The position numbers and the translations under genes are program-made. This document shows, piece by piece, positions 1 to 6,365 of a DNA stretch of 14,193 nt. The stretch comes from a bacterium ADurb.Bin374. GTDB taxonomy: Bacteria > Riflebacteria > Ozemobacteria > Ozemobacterales > Ozemobacteraceae. Below the pieces are notes generated by a model. It saw only the letters and a list, made by a program, of their open reading frames with translations, searched no databases and was not told the DNA's origin. The DNA lies in contig MWAR01000152.1 of assembly GCA_002068715.1 (NCBI GenBank), forward strand, positions 1-14,193, in the 5' to 3' direction. Position 1 is the first letter of the stretch. Each line of letters opens with the position of its first letter.

Positions 1-1
1 C

Positions 2-721
2 CGCCGCGGGGACGGACTCCATTGCGAAGCCGCTGACGCCGATCTGATGCATGGCTACGGCCGGTTCGGCGCGAAGGGCGTCGCGCATCGTCTTGAGACG
101 CTTGACGATCTCGGGCGCGAACGCCTGAGAGCGTTCGATGGCGGCGTTCACGATGACGTCGGGCGCCGGCTCGCTGCCTTCGAGGCCCATGCGAATGACG
201 GTCGCGAGAATGATGGCTCCGGCGACCGCTCTCGGATCGGTATGCGTGATGCGGCACGACTTGTCGAGGGCGTCCTTGAGCATGCCCGGCGATCGCCACA
301 TAGCTAGCGCTATAGGAACAGTGCGAGCCGAAGCGATCACTCCGGCGGACGGGAACCCGGCCTGGGTCCAGGGGATGCCCGAGGCGAGTTTGCGGCACGC
401 CTTCATCATGGTATTTCCGGGGAAGCGCCAAGACGTGCGCAGTTTCTGCATCTGGTACCAGTCGATGAATCGCTGGGTCAGGTCGTCGACCGAAAATCCG
501 CGCTTTTCGACGAGACTCTCGGCGACTATCAGCATCACCTGCGTCTCGTCGGAATACTGGCCGGGCTCGAGATGCGCGATCGGGTGCGACGGCATTGCCT
601 TGACATACTCGGTCACGCGCTGATGCCCCATCGACGGGTCGCGAATGACATCCTCGATCGGCGCGGCAAGGGCGTCGCCGATGGCGTATCCGAGAAGAAC
701 GGCCTGGAATTTGTCGATCAT
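2..721 (-). CDS. ADP-ribosylglycohydrolase family protein (partial, runs off the left edge)
   Basis: This open frame of 240 codons reads leftward from an ATG at 721 and is still open at the window edge, so the C-terminus is missing. The N-terminus carries the family motif GYAIGDALAAPIED (residues 11-24), then SDET (57-60) where relatives usually have S/T-D-D-T, then an ITHTDPRAVAGA stretch near 158-169 and GVSGFAMESVPAA at the edge. The DraG/ARH family removes ADP-ribose from proteins or small molecules with a binuclear Mg centre in the cytosol. The last metal-binding Asp motif would lie beyond the window. An AAAGGA ribosome-binding site (728-733) sits 6 bases before the ATG and overlaps the stop of the upstream metallo-beta-lactamase gene. 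The two genes are therefore probably co-transcribed. The substrate is unknown. The family call is firm; activity is less sure because of the D-to-E change at residue 59. Confidence 0.85.
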   Translation of the reverse strand, partial: MIDKFQAVLLGYAIGDALAAPIEDVIRDPSMGHQRVTEYVKAMPSHPIAHLEPGQYSDETQVMLIVAESLVEKRGFSVDDLTQRFIDWYQMQKLRTSWRFPGNTMMKACRKLASGIPWTQAGFPSAGVIASARTVPIALAMWRSPGMLKDALDKSCRITHTDPRAVAGAIILATVIRMGLEGSEPAPDVIVNAAIERSQAFAPEIVKRLKTMRDALRAEPAVAMHQIGVSGFAMESVPAA

Positions 722-732
722 ACCGTGTCCTT

Positions 733-2976
733 TCAGGCGGTCGTGCCTGAACCGCGCCGTCCCTCCGACGTCGGCCCACGTTCCGTATCGTGCGGATTCC
801 GTCCGACGGGGACGATCTGGGCGCGGATCTTGGCTTCCCGCAGCAGCAGGAACACGCCAGGGTTGTGTTCCAGAAAGCGATAAAACTCCATCGCGTCGAT
901 GCTGAACACCACCACCGGGCCGTCGGCCGTCAGGGTGAACCGGTGCCGCCCGCGCGAGGGGGTCGAGTAGATGCGCATGAACATGCTTCCACGCCGGGCT
1001 TTCGCGACTTTCCGCCCGCAACGGGACATGACGACGGTACCGGAGTCGAGGAGATAGAACGCCTCGCGCTCGGCCCCTTCCTTCGCGAGCGTTCTTCCGG
1101 CGGGGATCTCGAGCCTGGTCATGATACCCTGCAGCTGGGTCCGTTGGGTCGATGAAAGCCCGCGCAGCAACGGCGTATCGTCGAACAGGCCCCAGGTGTC
1201 GTATTCACGATTCTCGGCGATGACCTTCATGTGGCGCGCGATCTCGGAGCCGCGGATAAAATAGAGGAAGTCATATTTATCCATGGCCAGCACCTTGAGG
1301 TCGGTTTCGGCCACCACGTCGGCGTTTCGGGGCATATTGAGGATCATCGAGGTCTCGCCGAAGTAATCGTTGTTCGAGTAGGTCTTGATCACATCGCCGT
1401 TGCGGCGCACCATGGCGCGACCGCTGACGACCATGAAGAAGCGGTCCCCGACCGTGCCCTGTTTGAAGATGACATCACCCGGCGCAAAGGTTTCGACCTT
1501 GGCCAGCGTGAGGAATTCGCGCGCCTTTTCGATGGGAAGTCCCGAAAACAGGTCGATATGGCTGAGCACATCGAGATACTCGAGCGCTTCGGTGCTGATG
1601 GGCGGCGTGACGGGAATGACGAGCGTATCGTCGGCACCGGCCGGCGCCTTTCTCAGTTTCGAACCGGGCGGCAGCGAGCGTTCAGAGACATGGATCAGGA
1701 ACAGGCGCTCCTGAACGCTTTCCGGCAGTTCGGCGAGGTTCTTGATCGGCGTGTGAATCGGCGGAATGCCGGCTTCGTGAAAAATCACCGTATGGTGCCA
1801 GGGAAAGTTCATCAACTCGATCATCCGGTATCGGTTCACGACGTTCGCCTCGAACAGTTTACGCACGGTCGGCGGGTCGTACAGCGAGTCGGACGAGTAG
1901 GCAAAACTCTTTCCCTGGTAATACACCTCGAATCCGATCGTCGGAATCGAGTGCAGCGTGTAGAAGAACCGGAACTCGCCACCGTGGATGCGAATCGGCA
2001 CCTGGAGCGTGATCGCATGGAAATGGAACAGTCCCATGAAGGTTTTGTGCGAAAGGCCGGTCAGGGCGCGATATTTGCGCACGAAGCTCTCGAGAATGGT
2101 CTCGGTTGTATAGAGGTTGATTTTTTTCTCTTCGAGCAACTTCTGCAGAATGCCGGAATCGTGGTCGGCATGGCAGTGCGTGAGAATGCAGTCATCGATG
2201 AGGCGCGGGTTGATATCCATCGCCTTGAGCCACAGTGTCGAGTCGACGGGCGGGTCGACGAAAATGCCGCGCCGGTTCACCCAGACGATGAAACCACTCG
2301 TCATCTCCTTCGGATCGAACCCGTGACCCGAGCCGATGACGGTGACGCCGAACAGCGGGGGCATGAACGGCTGGTGCCGCTCGGGGAATTCGCGATCGAT
2401 GCCGAACGAGACGTCCAGGGGCACTTCGGCGAGCACGCGGGCGCCGTCGACGACGCGAAGCATTCCCTTCGGGGTTCGCTCGAGAGCGAGGTTTCCGAAC
2501 GGCACGCGATTGTTGGGGCCCCACGGGATGCCTGTAGCGATGTCGCTCAGCTCCATTTTTCTGAGGCCTGAGGCGTCTTTCGCGCGAAAGTATTCCATCT
2601 CGGCGCGCAGATCGGGAATGAGGTCGTGATTCACGCCGTAGGGGAATTCCCGCTGGATGGAAACGATGTCGGGGCCGAGCACGGCTTCCTTGAGGACGCC
2701 CATGATCGTTTCGATCTGGTGTGTCTGGCCGACGACCTTGATGCTGCGCTGTTTGAGAAAATAGTTGTAGTAGGCCGGAAACTCGATATCGGCGAGCGAA
2801 ACGCCGCGCTCGGTGCCGAAGAGGCGGTTCGGGAGCACGAAGGTATCCGGCACCTCGCCAAGGAGGTGCAGGGTGTCCTTGATCGTTTCGGGCGTGGCGC
2901 CGACCTGGAGGATCCCTGACGGCGTCTTGATCAGCGTGCCGCCGCGCGGGAGCTGAATGACTTCGATTTCCGACAT
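733..2976 (-). CDS. Metallo-beta-lactamase-fold hydrolase with cyclic-nucleotide-binding domains (probable cNMP phosphodiesterase)
   Basis: The product is 747 residues. Residues 1-200 are an N-terminal region I do not recognise. A metallo-beta-lactamase domain follows (about 208-435), with the metal motif THCHADHD (H267, H269, D271, H272), a downstream LHSIPTIG (H342), SSDSLYD (D363) and HEAGIPPIHTP (H400, H408). A cyclic-nucleotide-binding domain (about 475-590) has the phosphate-binding cassette FGETSMILNMPRNA with E541 and R550 intact, so cAMP or cGMP binding is plausible. A second such domain (about 597-715) lacks these residues. This layout resembles proteins annotated as cAMP/cGMP-dependent cyclic-nucleotide phosphodiesterases in spirochaetes and some other bacteria; that name is from memory and is an inference. 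No signal peptide is seen, so it is probably cytosolic. I chose the ATG at 2976 because the protein-like region begins there. An AGAGGA sits unusually close (2 bases) upstream; the in-frame TTG at 3045 lies upstream of a putative promoter. The ADP-ribosylglycohydrolase gene follows after 11 bases. Confidence 0.85.
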   Translation of the reverse strand: MSEIEVIQLPRGGTLIKTPSGILQVGATPETIKDTLHLLGEVPDTFVLPNRLFGTERGVSLADIEFPAYYNYFLKQRSIKVVGQTHQIETIMGVLKEAVLGPDIVSIQREFPYGVNHDLIPDLRAEMEYFRAKDASGLRKMELSDIATGIPWGPNNRVPFGNLALERTPKGMLRVVDGARVLAEVPLDVSFGIDREFPERHQPFMPPLFGVTVIGSGHGFDPKEMTSGFIVWVNRRGIFVDPPVDSTLWLKAMDINPRLIDDCILTHCHADHDSGILQKLLEEKKINLYTTETILESFVRKYRALTGLSHKTFMGLFHFHAITLQVPIRIHGGEFRFFYTLHSIPTIGFEVYYQGKSFAYSSDSLYDPPTVRKLFEANVVNRYRMIELMNFPWHHTVIFHEAGIPPIHTPIKNLAELPESVQERLFLIHVSERSLPPGSKLRKAPAGADDTLVIPVTPPISTEALEYLDVLSHIDLFSGLPIEKAREFLTLAKVETFAPGDVIFKQGTVGDRFFMVVSGRAMVRRNGDVIKTYSNNDYFGETSMILNMPRNADVVAETDLKVLAMDKYDFLYFIRGSEIARHMKVIAENREYDTWGLFDDTPLLRGLSSTQRTQLQGIMTRLEIPAGRTLAKEGAEREAFYLLDSGTVVMSRCGRKVAKARRGSMFMRIYSTPSRGRHRFTLTADGPVVVFSIDAMEFYRFLEHNPGVFLLLREAKIRAQIVPVGRNPHDTERGPTSEGRRGSGTTA

Positions 2977-3019
2977 ATTCCTCTGCCTAAGAGAATGTCT
3001 GGGGCACAACCAAGGAAAG

Positions 3020-3049
3020 ATAATAGATGCCTTCCCCAAATGCAACCAA
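3020..3049 (-). promoter_or_regulatory. Candidate promoter for the metallo-beta-lactamase/cNMP gene
   Basis: On the minus strand a TATTAT box (3020-3025) follows a TTGGTT box (3044-3049) with an 18-base spacer. Transcription would start near 3013, giving a leader of about 37 bases to the ATG at 2976. The -35 match is only partial. This is a consensus match by eye. Confidence 0.35.
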
Positions 3050-3087
3050 ATTACGACCAGTCTCAGAGCTGCTGGAAAACGGCTTCA

Positions 3088-3143
3088 CCAAAGAGACACT
3101 GAGGCACAGAGGAAATCCACCACAAAGACGCCAAGGCACAAAG
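3088..3143 (+). repeat. Two 24-nt repeats of three 8-nt units
   Basis: Copy one (3088-3111) and copy two (3120-3143) each consist of three 8-nt units close to NCRCARAG. Copy one is preceded by TTCA, as is the copy at 6032. Copy two matches the reverse complement of 3331-3354 at 22 of 24 positions, so the two could pair as the arms of a long hairpin about 190 bases apart. Confidence 0.85.
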
Positions 3144-3246
3144 GCGAGGAAAAGCGCTCATCAGGATGAAGTCGTTTCCAAGTGTTTTTCGGTGTTTGGC
3201 TATGTTTGCGGTTGTGCATCGTTGTTACAATGCGAGGACAGGGCAT

Positions 3247-3265
3247 TCGCGAACCGCCTCTACGG
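3247..3265 (+). repeat. Dispersed core repeat TCGCGAACCGCC, copy 1
   Basis: The 12-mer TCGCGAACCGCC (3247-3258) recurs exactly at 6277-6288, and the next seven bases agree at five positions. In both places it lies between direct and inverted copies of the 24-nt repeat. This copy has lost part of the left arm of the hairpin that is visible at 6270-6289. Confidence 0.7.
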
Positions 3266-3277
3266 GCGAGAGGAGAT

Positions 3278-3295
3278 CACAGCGAAGGCACAAAG
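3278..3295 (+). repeat. Degenerate copy of the 8-nt-unit repeat
   Basis: CACAGCGAAGGCACAAAG resembles the last two units of the 24-nt repeat with a slipped register. It is in plus orientation and lies between the core repeat and the inverted copy at 3331-3354. Confidence 0.55.
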
Positions 3296-3322
3296 ACACA
3301 CCCCCCTGCCGTGGTGTGTTTT

Positions 3323-4234
3323 TCATCGTTCTTTGTGTCTTGGTGTCTTTGTGGTGAAACAATCTTCGCATCTCTGGAGTAAAGCGTTTTGGAGCAGTGA
3401 TTCCCAGGTTTCGGGGGGGAGGGTTTTCCAGTCGATGCGGGAATATTTTTCGCGGCTGAGGATCTGGACTTCATGGCGTTCGATGTCATCGTAGGCCGAC
3501 GCAAGCGGCTCCAGCCCGAACGTCGAGGCAAGGGTGCAAGCGATGCGGTCGGGCAGTTCAGCAATCGAGGCGGAAGAAATGAAGTCGGTCAGAACAGAAA
3601 TGAGCGGCTGGCGAGAGTCGGCCTCCCGGGCCTGGGCCGCCGGCGTGAGAACCGTCGAGGGAAGTTCTCGACGAGTGATCGGAAGAGAGCCGTGGACGAC
3701 AAGAACGTCTCCCATGACGCTGCCGGCGGCTCCGATCAGCTTTTTTCCGCCGGCGTATATCGAGTGGCCGGCCGCGGCGGCATAGCAGTGGATGCGATCC
3801 GAGCGGCCAGACTCCACTTCATGGTCTTCTGAAAACCGCGCAGGGACTCCGGCGACAGTGAGAGCATCGACCAGGGGCTGCATCAACGCCTGAAAACAAG
3901 CGAGAAAATCAGCTTTTTCGGCGACGCCTTTGCGAAGCAGCTGCAGGGGCATTCCGATCGAAAACGTGATCTCGTCGGCGTGAAACACCATCTTGCCGCC
4001 AGACTTGCGCCGCACCACGCCGATCCCGGCAGCCTCAGCGGCACGGATATCGACAAGGCGCTCGACGGGCTGAAAATACCCGAACGACATCGAAGGCGGA
4101 TTCCACCGGTAGAACCTGGCGAACGGACTGCCGCCGCGCAGCTGCATCGATCGCGCCAGAGCTTCGTCGGCCGCCATGTTCGCTTCCGGCGCCCCCGCCC
4201 CGTCGATGATGATTCTGAGTTTTTCGTTATCCAC
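3323..4234 (-). CDS. Lipoate-protein ligase A / octanoyltransferase LipM family protein
   Basis: The product is 303 residues. Family landmarks are in order: an N-terminal LRIIIDGAGAPEANMAADEAL region, RRKSGGKMVFHADEITFSI (75-93; relatives have R-x-T-G-G...H), and GGKKLIGAAG (162-171) with the lysine that binds the acyl-adenylate or lipoyl group in this fold, then VVHGSLPI. C150, in the HCY just before that segment, lines up with the catalytic Cys of octanoyltransferase LipM. I therefore favour transfer of octanoyl or lipoyl groups to lipoyl domains such as GcvH over an LplA-type ligase; this is an inference. No lipoyl-domain gene is nearby. The start is a GTG at 4234: a TGA in frame lies 12 bases upstream, and later starts would cut the conserved N-terminus. 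No clear Shine-Dalgarno is seen. The last residues come from a dispersed repeat. Confidence 0.85.
   Translation of the reverse strand: MDNEKLRIIIDGAGAPEANMAADEALARSMQLRGGSPFARFYRWNPPSMSFGYFQPVERLVDIRAAEAAGIGVVRRKSGGKMVFHADEITFSIGMPLQLLRKGVAEKADFLACFQALMQPLVDALTVAGVPARFSEDHEVESGRSDRIHCYAAAAGHSIYAGGKKLIGAAGSVMGDVLVVHGSLPITRRELPSTVLTPAAQAREADSRQPLISVLTDFISSASIAELPDRIACTLASTFGLEPLASAYDDIERHEVQILSREKYSRIDWKTLPPETWESLLQNALLQRCEDCFTTKTPRHKER
3331..3354 (-). repeat. 24-nt repeat, minus orientation, inside the 3' end of the lipoate-ligase-like ORF
   Basis: Read on the minus strand this is CCACAAAG, ACACCAAG, ACACAAAG: three 8-nt units. It is inverted relative to 3120-3143 with two mismatches. It encodes residues 294-302 (TTKTPRHKE) of the overlapping gene and lies only 5 bases before that gene's stop codon. 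Confidence 0.9.
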
Positions 4235-4575
4235 GGCGGTACCATATCACCGTAGCCAGAGATCAGTAAACAAACCGTTTTCACACTTCAGCAAATGCCA
4301 GATGAAAATGTTTCAACTTTTTTTCGGTCTGCCAAAGCCTGTATTTCTCCAGATGATTTCGCAGGTGTTTGCGAATGTTTGTCGATGTCCGAGTTTGTCG
4401 GGGGTGAGGGGTATCAAGAAAACGGCGCATCGGGGCGATAAGGGTTGTGGTTTTGTTTGCCTCCTTATTATTTCGGGCCGGGGATACATCCCCGGTCTTC
4501 TTTTTTGCGCCGATTGCCTCGTGCCGGCCGGGCGAGTATGATGTCACCGCATCGCATCAACGACGGAGACAACGC
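4235..4575. other. Divergent intergenic region, no gene seen, one orphan terminator
   Basis: The region separates the GTG of the lipoate-ligase-like gene (minus) and the ATG of the HD-domain gene (plus). The open frames in it show no family resemblance and no ribosome-binding site. I see no clear riboswitch or tRNA. The only well-supported element is the hairpin and T-run at 4476-4506. The T-rich stretch with GTTTGCGAATGTTTGTCG around 4368-4400 has no structure I can name. Confidence 0.6.
4476..4506 (+). terminator. Intrinsic terminator upstream of the HD-domain gene
   Basis: The arms GGCCGGGGA and TCCCCGGTC (4476-4484 and 4489-4497) pair around a TACA loop, with one G-T wobble, and are followed by TTC and six T. 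The hairpin has a T-run only on the plus strand. No plus-strand gene lies upstream of it, so it would end a leader, an unseen small RNA, or read-through transcription. Confidence 0.75.
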
Positions 4576-5148
4576 ATGAGCATCGATCTGACGACACTCG
4601 ACGGACTGTTCCACGATTTTCTCAATCTCAAGAAAATCCGCCGCACCGGCTGGCAATTGAGGGGAATCCGCGACTGTGAGTCGATCGCCGACCACGCGTT
4701 CGGTGTCGCCCTGCTGACGATGCTGCTTTCCGACAAGATAACAAGTCACAAACTTGACCGGGCGCACGCGATCGAACTCGCGATGACGCATGAACTCGGT
4801 GAATGCCGCGTCGGCGACATTCCCTACACGGCGCTTCGATACTGGACGCAGAAAGCCGAGGCGGAACAGGCGGCGGTCGCCGACATGACAGCCCCGCTCG
4901 GCGAATCCGGGAAGCGGTATCAGGCGCTTTTTGCCGAGTTCGAGAGCAACGCGACGGTCGAAGCCCGCTTCGTGCGAGCCATCGACAAGCTCGAGATGCT
5001 GATCACGGCGTCGGAATACGAACACACCGGCTACCGCGCCCTGGGTGATTTCTGGGACAACGCCTCGACCTTCGCCGCGTTCGAGGAGTTCCCCGAACTC
5101 GCCGCCTACGCCCGCACCTTGAAACGGCGTCATGATGAGCGGAAATAA
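4576..5148 (+). CDS. HD-domain protein of the HDDC2/YfbR nucleotidase family
   Basis: The product is 190 residues, a normal length for the family. Landmarks are SIADHAFGVA with H40, then MTHELGECRVGDI (70-82) with H72, E73, E76 and D81, and RAIDKLEML (135-143) with D137. Relatives in the HDDC2/YfbR group hydrolyse (deoxy)nucleoside 5'-monophosphates in the cytosol using a divalent metal held by an H...HD...D set. Here the HD dyad is H-E, which is unusual and could alter metal choice or activity. The ATG at 4576 is preceded by GGAG (4565-4568) with 7 bases spacing; extending further upstream would put the terminator hairpin inside the gene. A 24-nt repeat begins 11 bases after the stop. Family assignment is good; the substrate is an inference. 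Confidence 0.85.
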   Translation: MSIDLTTLDGLFHDFLNLKKIRRTGWQLRGIRDCESIADHAFGVALLTMLLSDKITSHKLDRAHAIELAMTHELGECRVGDIPYTALRYWTQKAEAEQAAVADMTAPLGESGKRYQALFAEFESNATVEARFVRAIDKLEMLITASEYEHTGYRALGDFWDNASTFAAFEEFPELAAYARTLKRRHDERK

Positions 5149-5159
5149 GAGACAACGAA

Positions 5160-5183
5160 CCACAGAGTCACAGAGACACAGAG
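5160..5183 (+). repeat. 24-nt repeat just after the HD-domain gene
   Basis: Three 8-nt units: CCACAGAG, TCACAGAG, ACACAGAG. It is in sense orientation, 11 bases after the TAA at 5148. About 30 bases further on lies a short palindrome, GGTTTGAAACC (5214-5224), flanked by GGG and CCC. This may be a variant of the core seen at the other loci. No inverted partner is seen here. Confidence 0.85.
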
Positions 5184-5274
5184 ATCTTTCTCCTTCGTAA
5201 CTTCGTTCGGGAGGGTTTGAAACCAGCCCAGACGCATGGTGATAGAGAGAGGGTAACGGCTCGAGGGGCTGCCC

Positions 5275-6006
5275 ATGACGGAACCGATGATCGAGATCAA
5301 AAATCTGACGAAACGATACGGGGAAAAAGGAGCCGTTGCGGAGCTCACGTTGTCCGTGCCGCGCGGGGCCATGTATGGATTTCTCGGCCCGAACGGAGCA
5401 GGGAAGACGACGACACTGCGCATGCTGATGGGCCTGTTGCAGCCGAGTTCGGGAAGCGCGCGCATCGAAGGTCTCGACGTGACGGCCGATGCCGTTGCCG
5501 TGCGGGCCTGCGTCGGATATCTCCCTGACGAAGTCTTTTTGTACGATTATCTCACGGGTCAGCAGTTTCTCGAGTTCGTCGCGGATATGCGCGGCATTTC
5601 ACGGGAAGCGCGCGATCGGAGAATACGGGAACTGCTCGAGTTTTTCGATCTCGAATCGGCGGCAGGAGAGTATACTCTAAACTATAGTTTTGGGATGAAA
5701 AAGAAGCTCGCGCTCGCGGGGATCGTCATTCACAAGCCGTCCGTGCTGCTGCTCGACGAGCCGTTCAACGGGCTCGACCCGCAGGCGACGAAAGACTGCA
5801 GGGCCATGCTGACCCGCATGACGACCGAAGGTTCGACGGTTCTGTTCTCGAGCCACGTTCTCGAAGTCGTCGAGAAACTGGTGACCCATGTCGCCATCAT
5901 CGATTCGGGAACGCTCCGGGCTTCAGGAACTTTGGCCGAGGTATGCGCCCCCCACGACAACTCGCTCGAAAAGGCGTTCTTCACCCTGACCTCCCGCGAA
6001 ACCTGA
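5275..6006 (+). CDS. ABC transporter ATP-binding protein
   Basis: The product is 243 residues with a complete nucleotide-binding domain: Walker A GPNGAGKT (38-45), a degenerate signature YSFGM (137-141) in place of LSGGQ, Walker B VLLLDEP (156-162) with E161 as catalytic glutamate, and the H-loop at H194. The YSxGM signature and PDEVFLYDYLT region are typical of the ABC-2/DRA family of exporter ATPases, which pair with a separate membrane subunit. No permease lies next to it: the HD-domain gene is upstream and the convergent TPR gene is downstream. The ATG at 5275 follows AGGGG (5264-5268) with 6 bases spacing; an ATG five codons later is possible. The substrate cannot be told from the sequence. 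It ends 25 bases before a 24-nt repeat. Confidence 0.9.
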   Translation: MTEPMIEIKNLTKRYGEKGAVAELTLSVPRGAMYGFLGPNGAGKTTTLRMLMGLLQPSSGSARIEGLDVTADAVAVRACVGYLPDEVFLYDYLTGQQFLEFVADMRGISREARDRRIRELLEFFDLESAAGEYTLNYSFGMKKKLALAGIVIHKPSVLLLDEPFNGLDPQATKDCRAMLTRMTTEGSTVLFSSHVLEVVEKLVTHVAIIDSGTLRASGTLAEVCAPHDNSLEKAFFTLTSRET

Positions 6007-6031
6007 CCAGGTAAGCACGAAGATCGATTCA

Positions 6032-6055
6032 CCACAGAGACACGGAGATACAGAG
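6032..6055 (+). repeat. 24-nt repeat after the ABC ATPase gene
   Basis: Three 8-nt units (CCACAGAG, ACACGGAG, ATACAGAG), preceded by TTCA as at 3084. It is in sense orientation, 25 bases after the stop codon at 6006. Confidence 0.85.
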
Positions 6056-6086
6056 AGGACTTTTTCACCACCAAGATACAATTTAG

Positions 6087-6110
6087 ACGCAGAGGCACAG
6101 AGGCGCAGAG
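6087..6110 (+). repeat. 24-nt repeat, second copy in the convergent gap
   Basis: Three units: ACGCAGAG, GCACAGAG, GCGCAGAG. It has the same orientation as 6032-6055. A TTCACCACCAAGATAC fragment at 6064-6079 looks like the start of a further degenerate copy. Confidence 0.8.
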
Positions 6111-6269
6111 GAAGAAGTGAGATGAAAACCAGAATGAATATTGCCCTCAGCGATTCCGCGTCTACGCGGTGATTCCTTCGAATTTCGACATACCAGACAC
6201 GGATACACAGAGTTTCAATCGCATATCGATCTCATGAAAGAAAGATTTTCTTCGTGCGGGTCTGGCCTT

Positions 6270-6289
6270 GGGCGGCTCGCGAACCGCCC
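6270..6289 (+). repeat. Hairpin containing the core repeat TCGCGAACCGCC, copy 2
   Basis: GGGCGG (6270-6275) pairs with CCGCCC (6284-6289) around an eight-base loop containing CGCG. TCGCGAACCGCC (6277-6288) is identical to 3247-3258. No T-run follows, so it is not a classic intrinsic terminator. Confidence 0.7.
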
Positions 6290-6309
6290 CTTCGGTTATA
6301 TAGCGGTTG

Positions 6310-6332
6310 CTTTGTGCGTTTTGCCTTCGTGG
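6310..6332 (-). repeat. Degenerate 23-nt copy of the repeat, minus orientation
   Basis: On the minus strand it starts CCACGAAG and ends GCACAAAG, with a seven-base middle unit. It is preceded on that strand by TTTCA, as other copies are. It faces the plus-orientation copies across the hairpin. Confidence 0.65.
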
Positions 6333-6341
6333 TGAAACGCT

Positions 6342-6365
6342 CTCTGTGTCTAGGTGTCTCTGTGG
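6342..6365 (-). repeat. 24-nt repeat just after the TPR/cold-shock gene
   Basis: On the minus strand the three units are CCACAGAG, ACACCTAG, ACACAGAG. It is in sense orientation to the TPR gene and begins 8 bases after that gene's stop codon. Confidence 0.85.

Larger units (their letters stand above)
2977..3322. other. Intergenic region without a gene, filled by a composite repeat
   Basis: Between the lipoate-ligase-like gene and the metallo-beta-lactamase gene I see no credible coding sequence; the short open frames here have no ribosome-binding site and read through the repeats. The region holds the candidate promoter near 3020-3049, 24-nt repeats in plus orientation (3088-3143), a TCGCGAACCGCC core (3247-3258) and a weaker repeat (3278-3295). 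The inverted partner lies at 3331-3354. Confidence 0.7.

Noticed and set aside
1231..2571. A 446-codon plus-strand open frame opposite the metallo-beta-lactamase gene
   Set aside because: It overlaps a gene with clear catalytic motifs on the other strand and its translation has no recognisable domain.
2977..3045. A 23-residue N-terminal extension of the metallo-beta-lactamase protein from a TTG
   Set aside because: It would run over a candidate promoter and looks unlike protein. The ATG at 2976 starts a normal-looking N-terminus.
3088..3354. A CRISPR array
   Set aside because: The repeats occur in both orientations, are degenerate with an 8-nt inner period, lack uniform spacers, and no cas gene is near.
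4281..4547. An 88-codon minus-strand open frame in the leader region
   Set aside because: It has no family resemblance and no ribosome-binding site, and it runs through the terminator hairpin.
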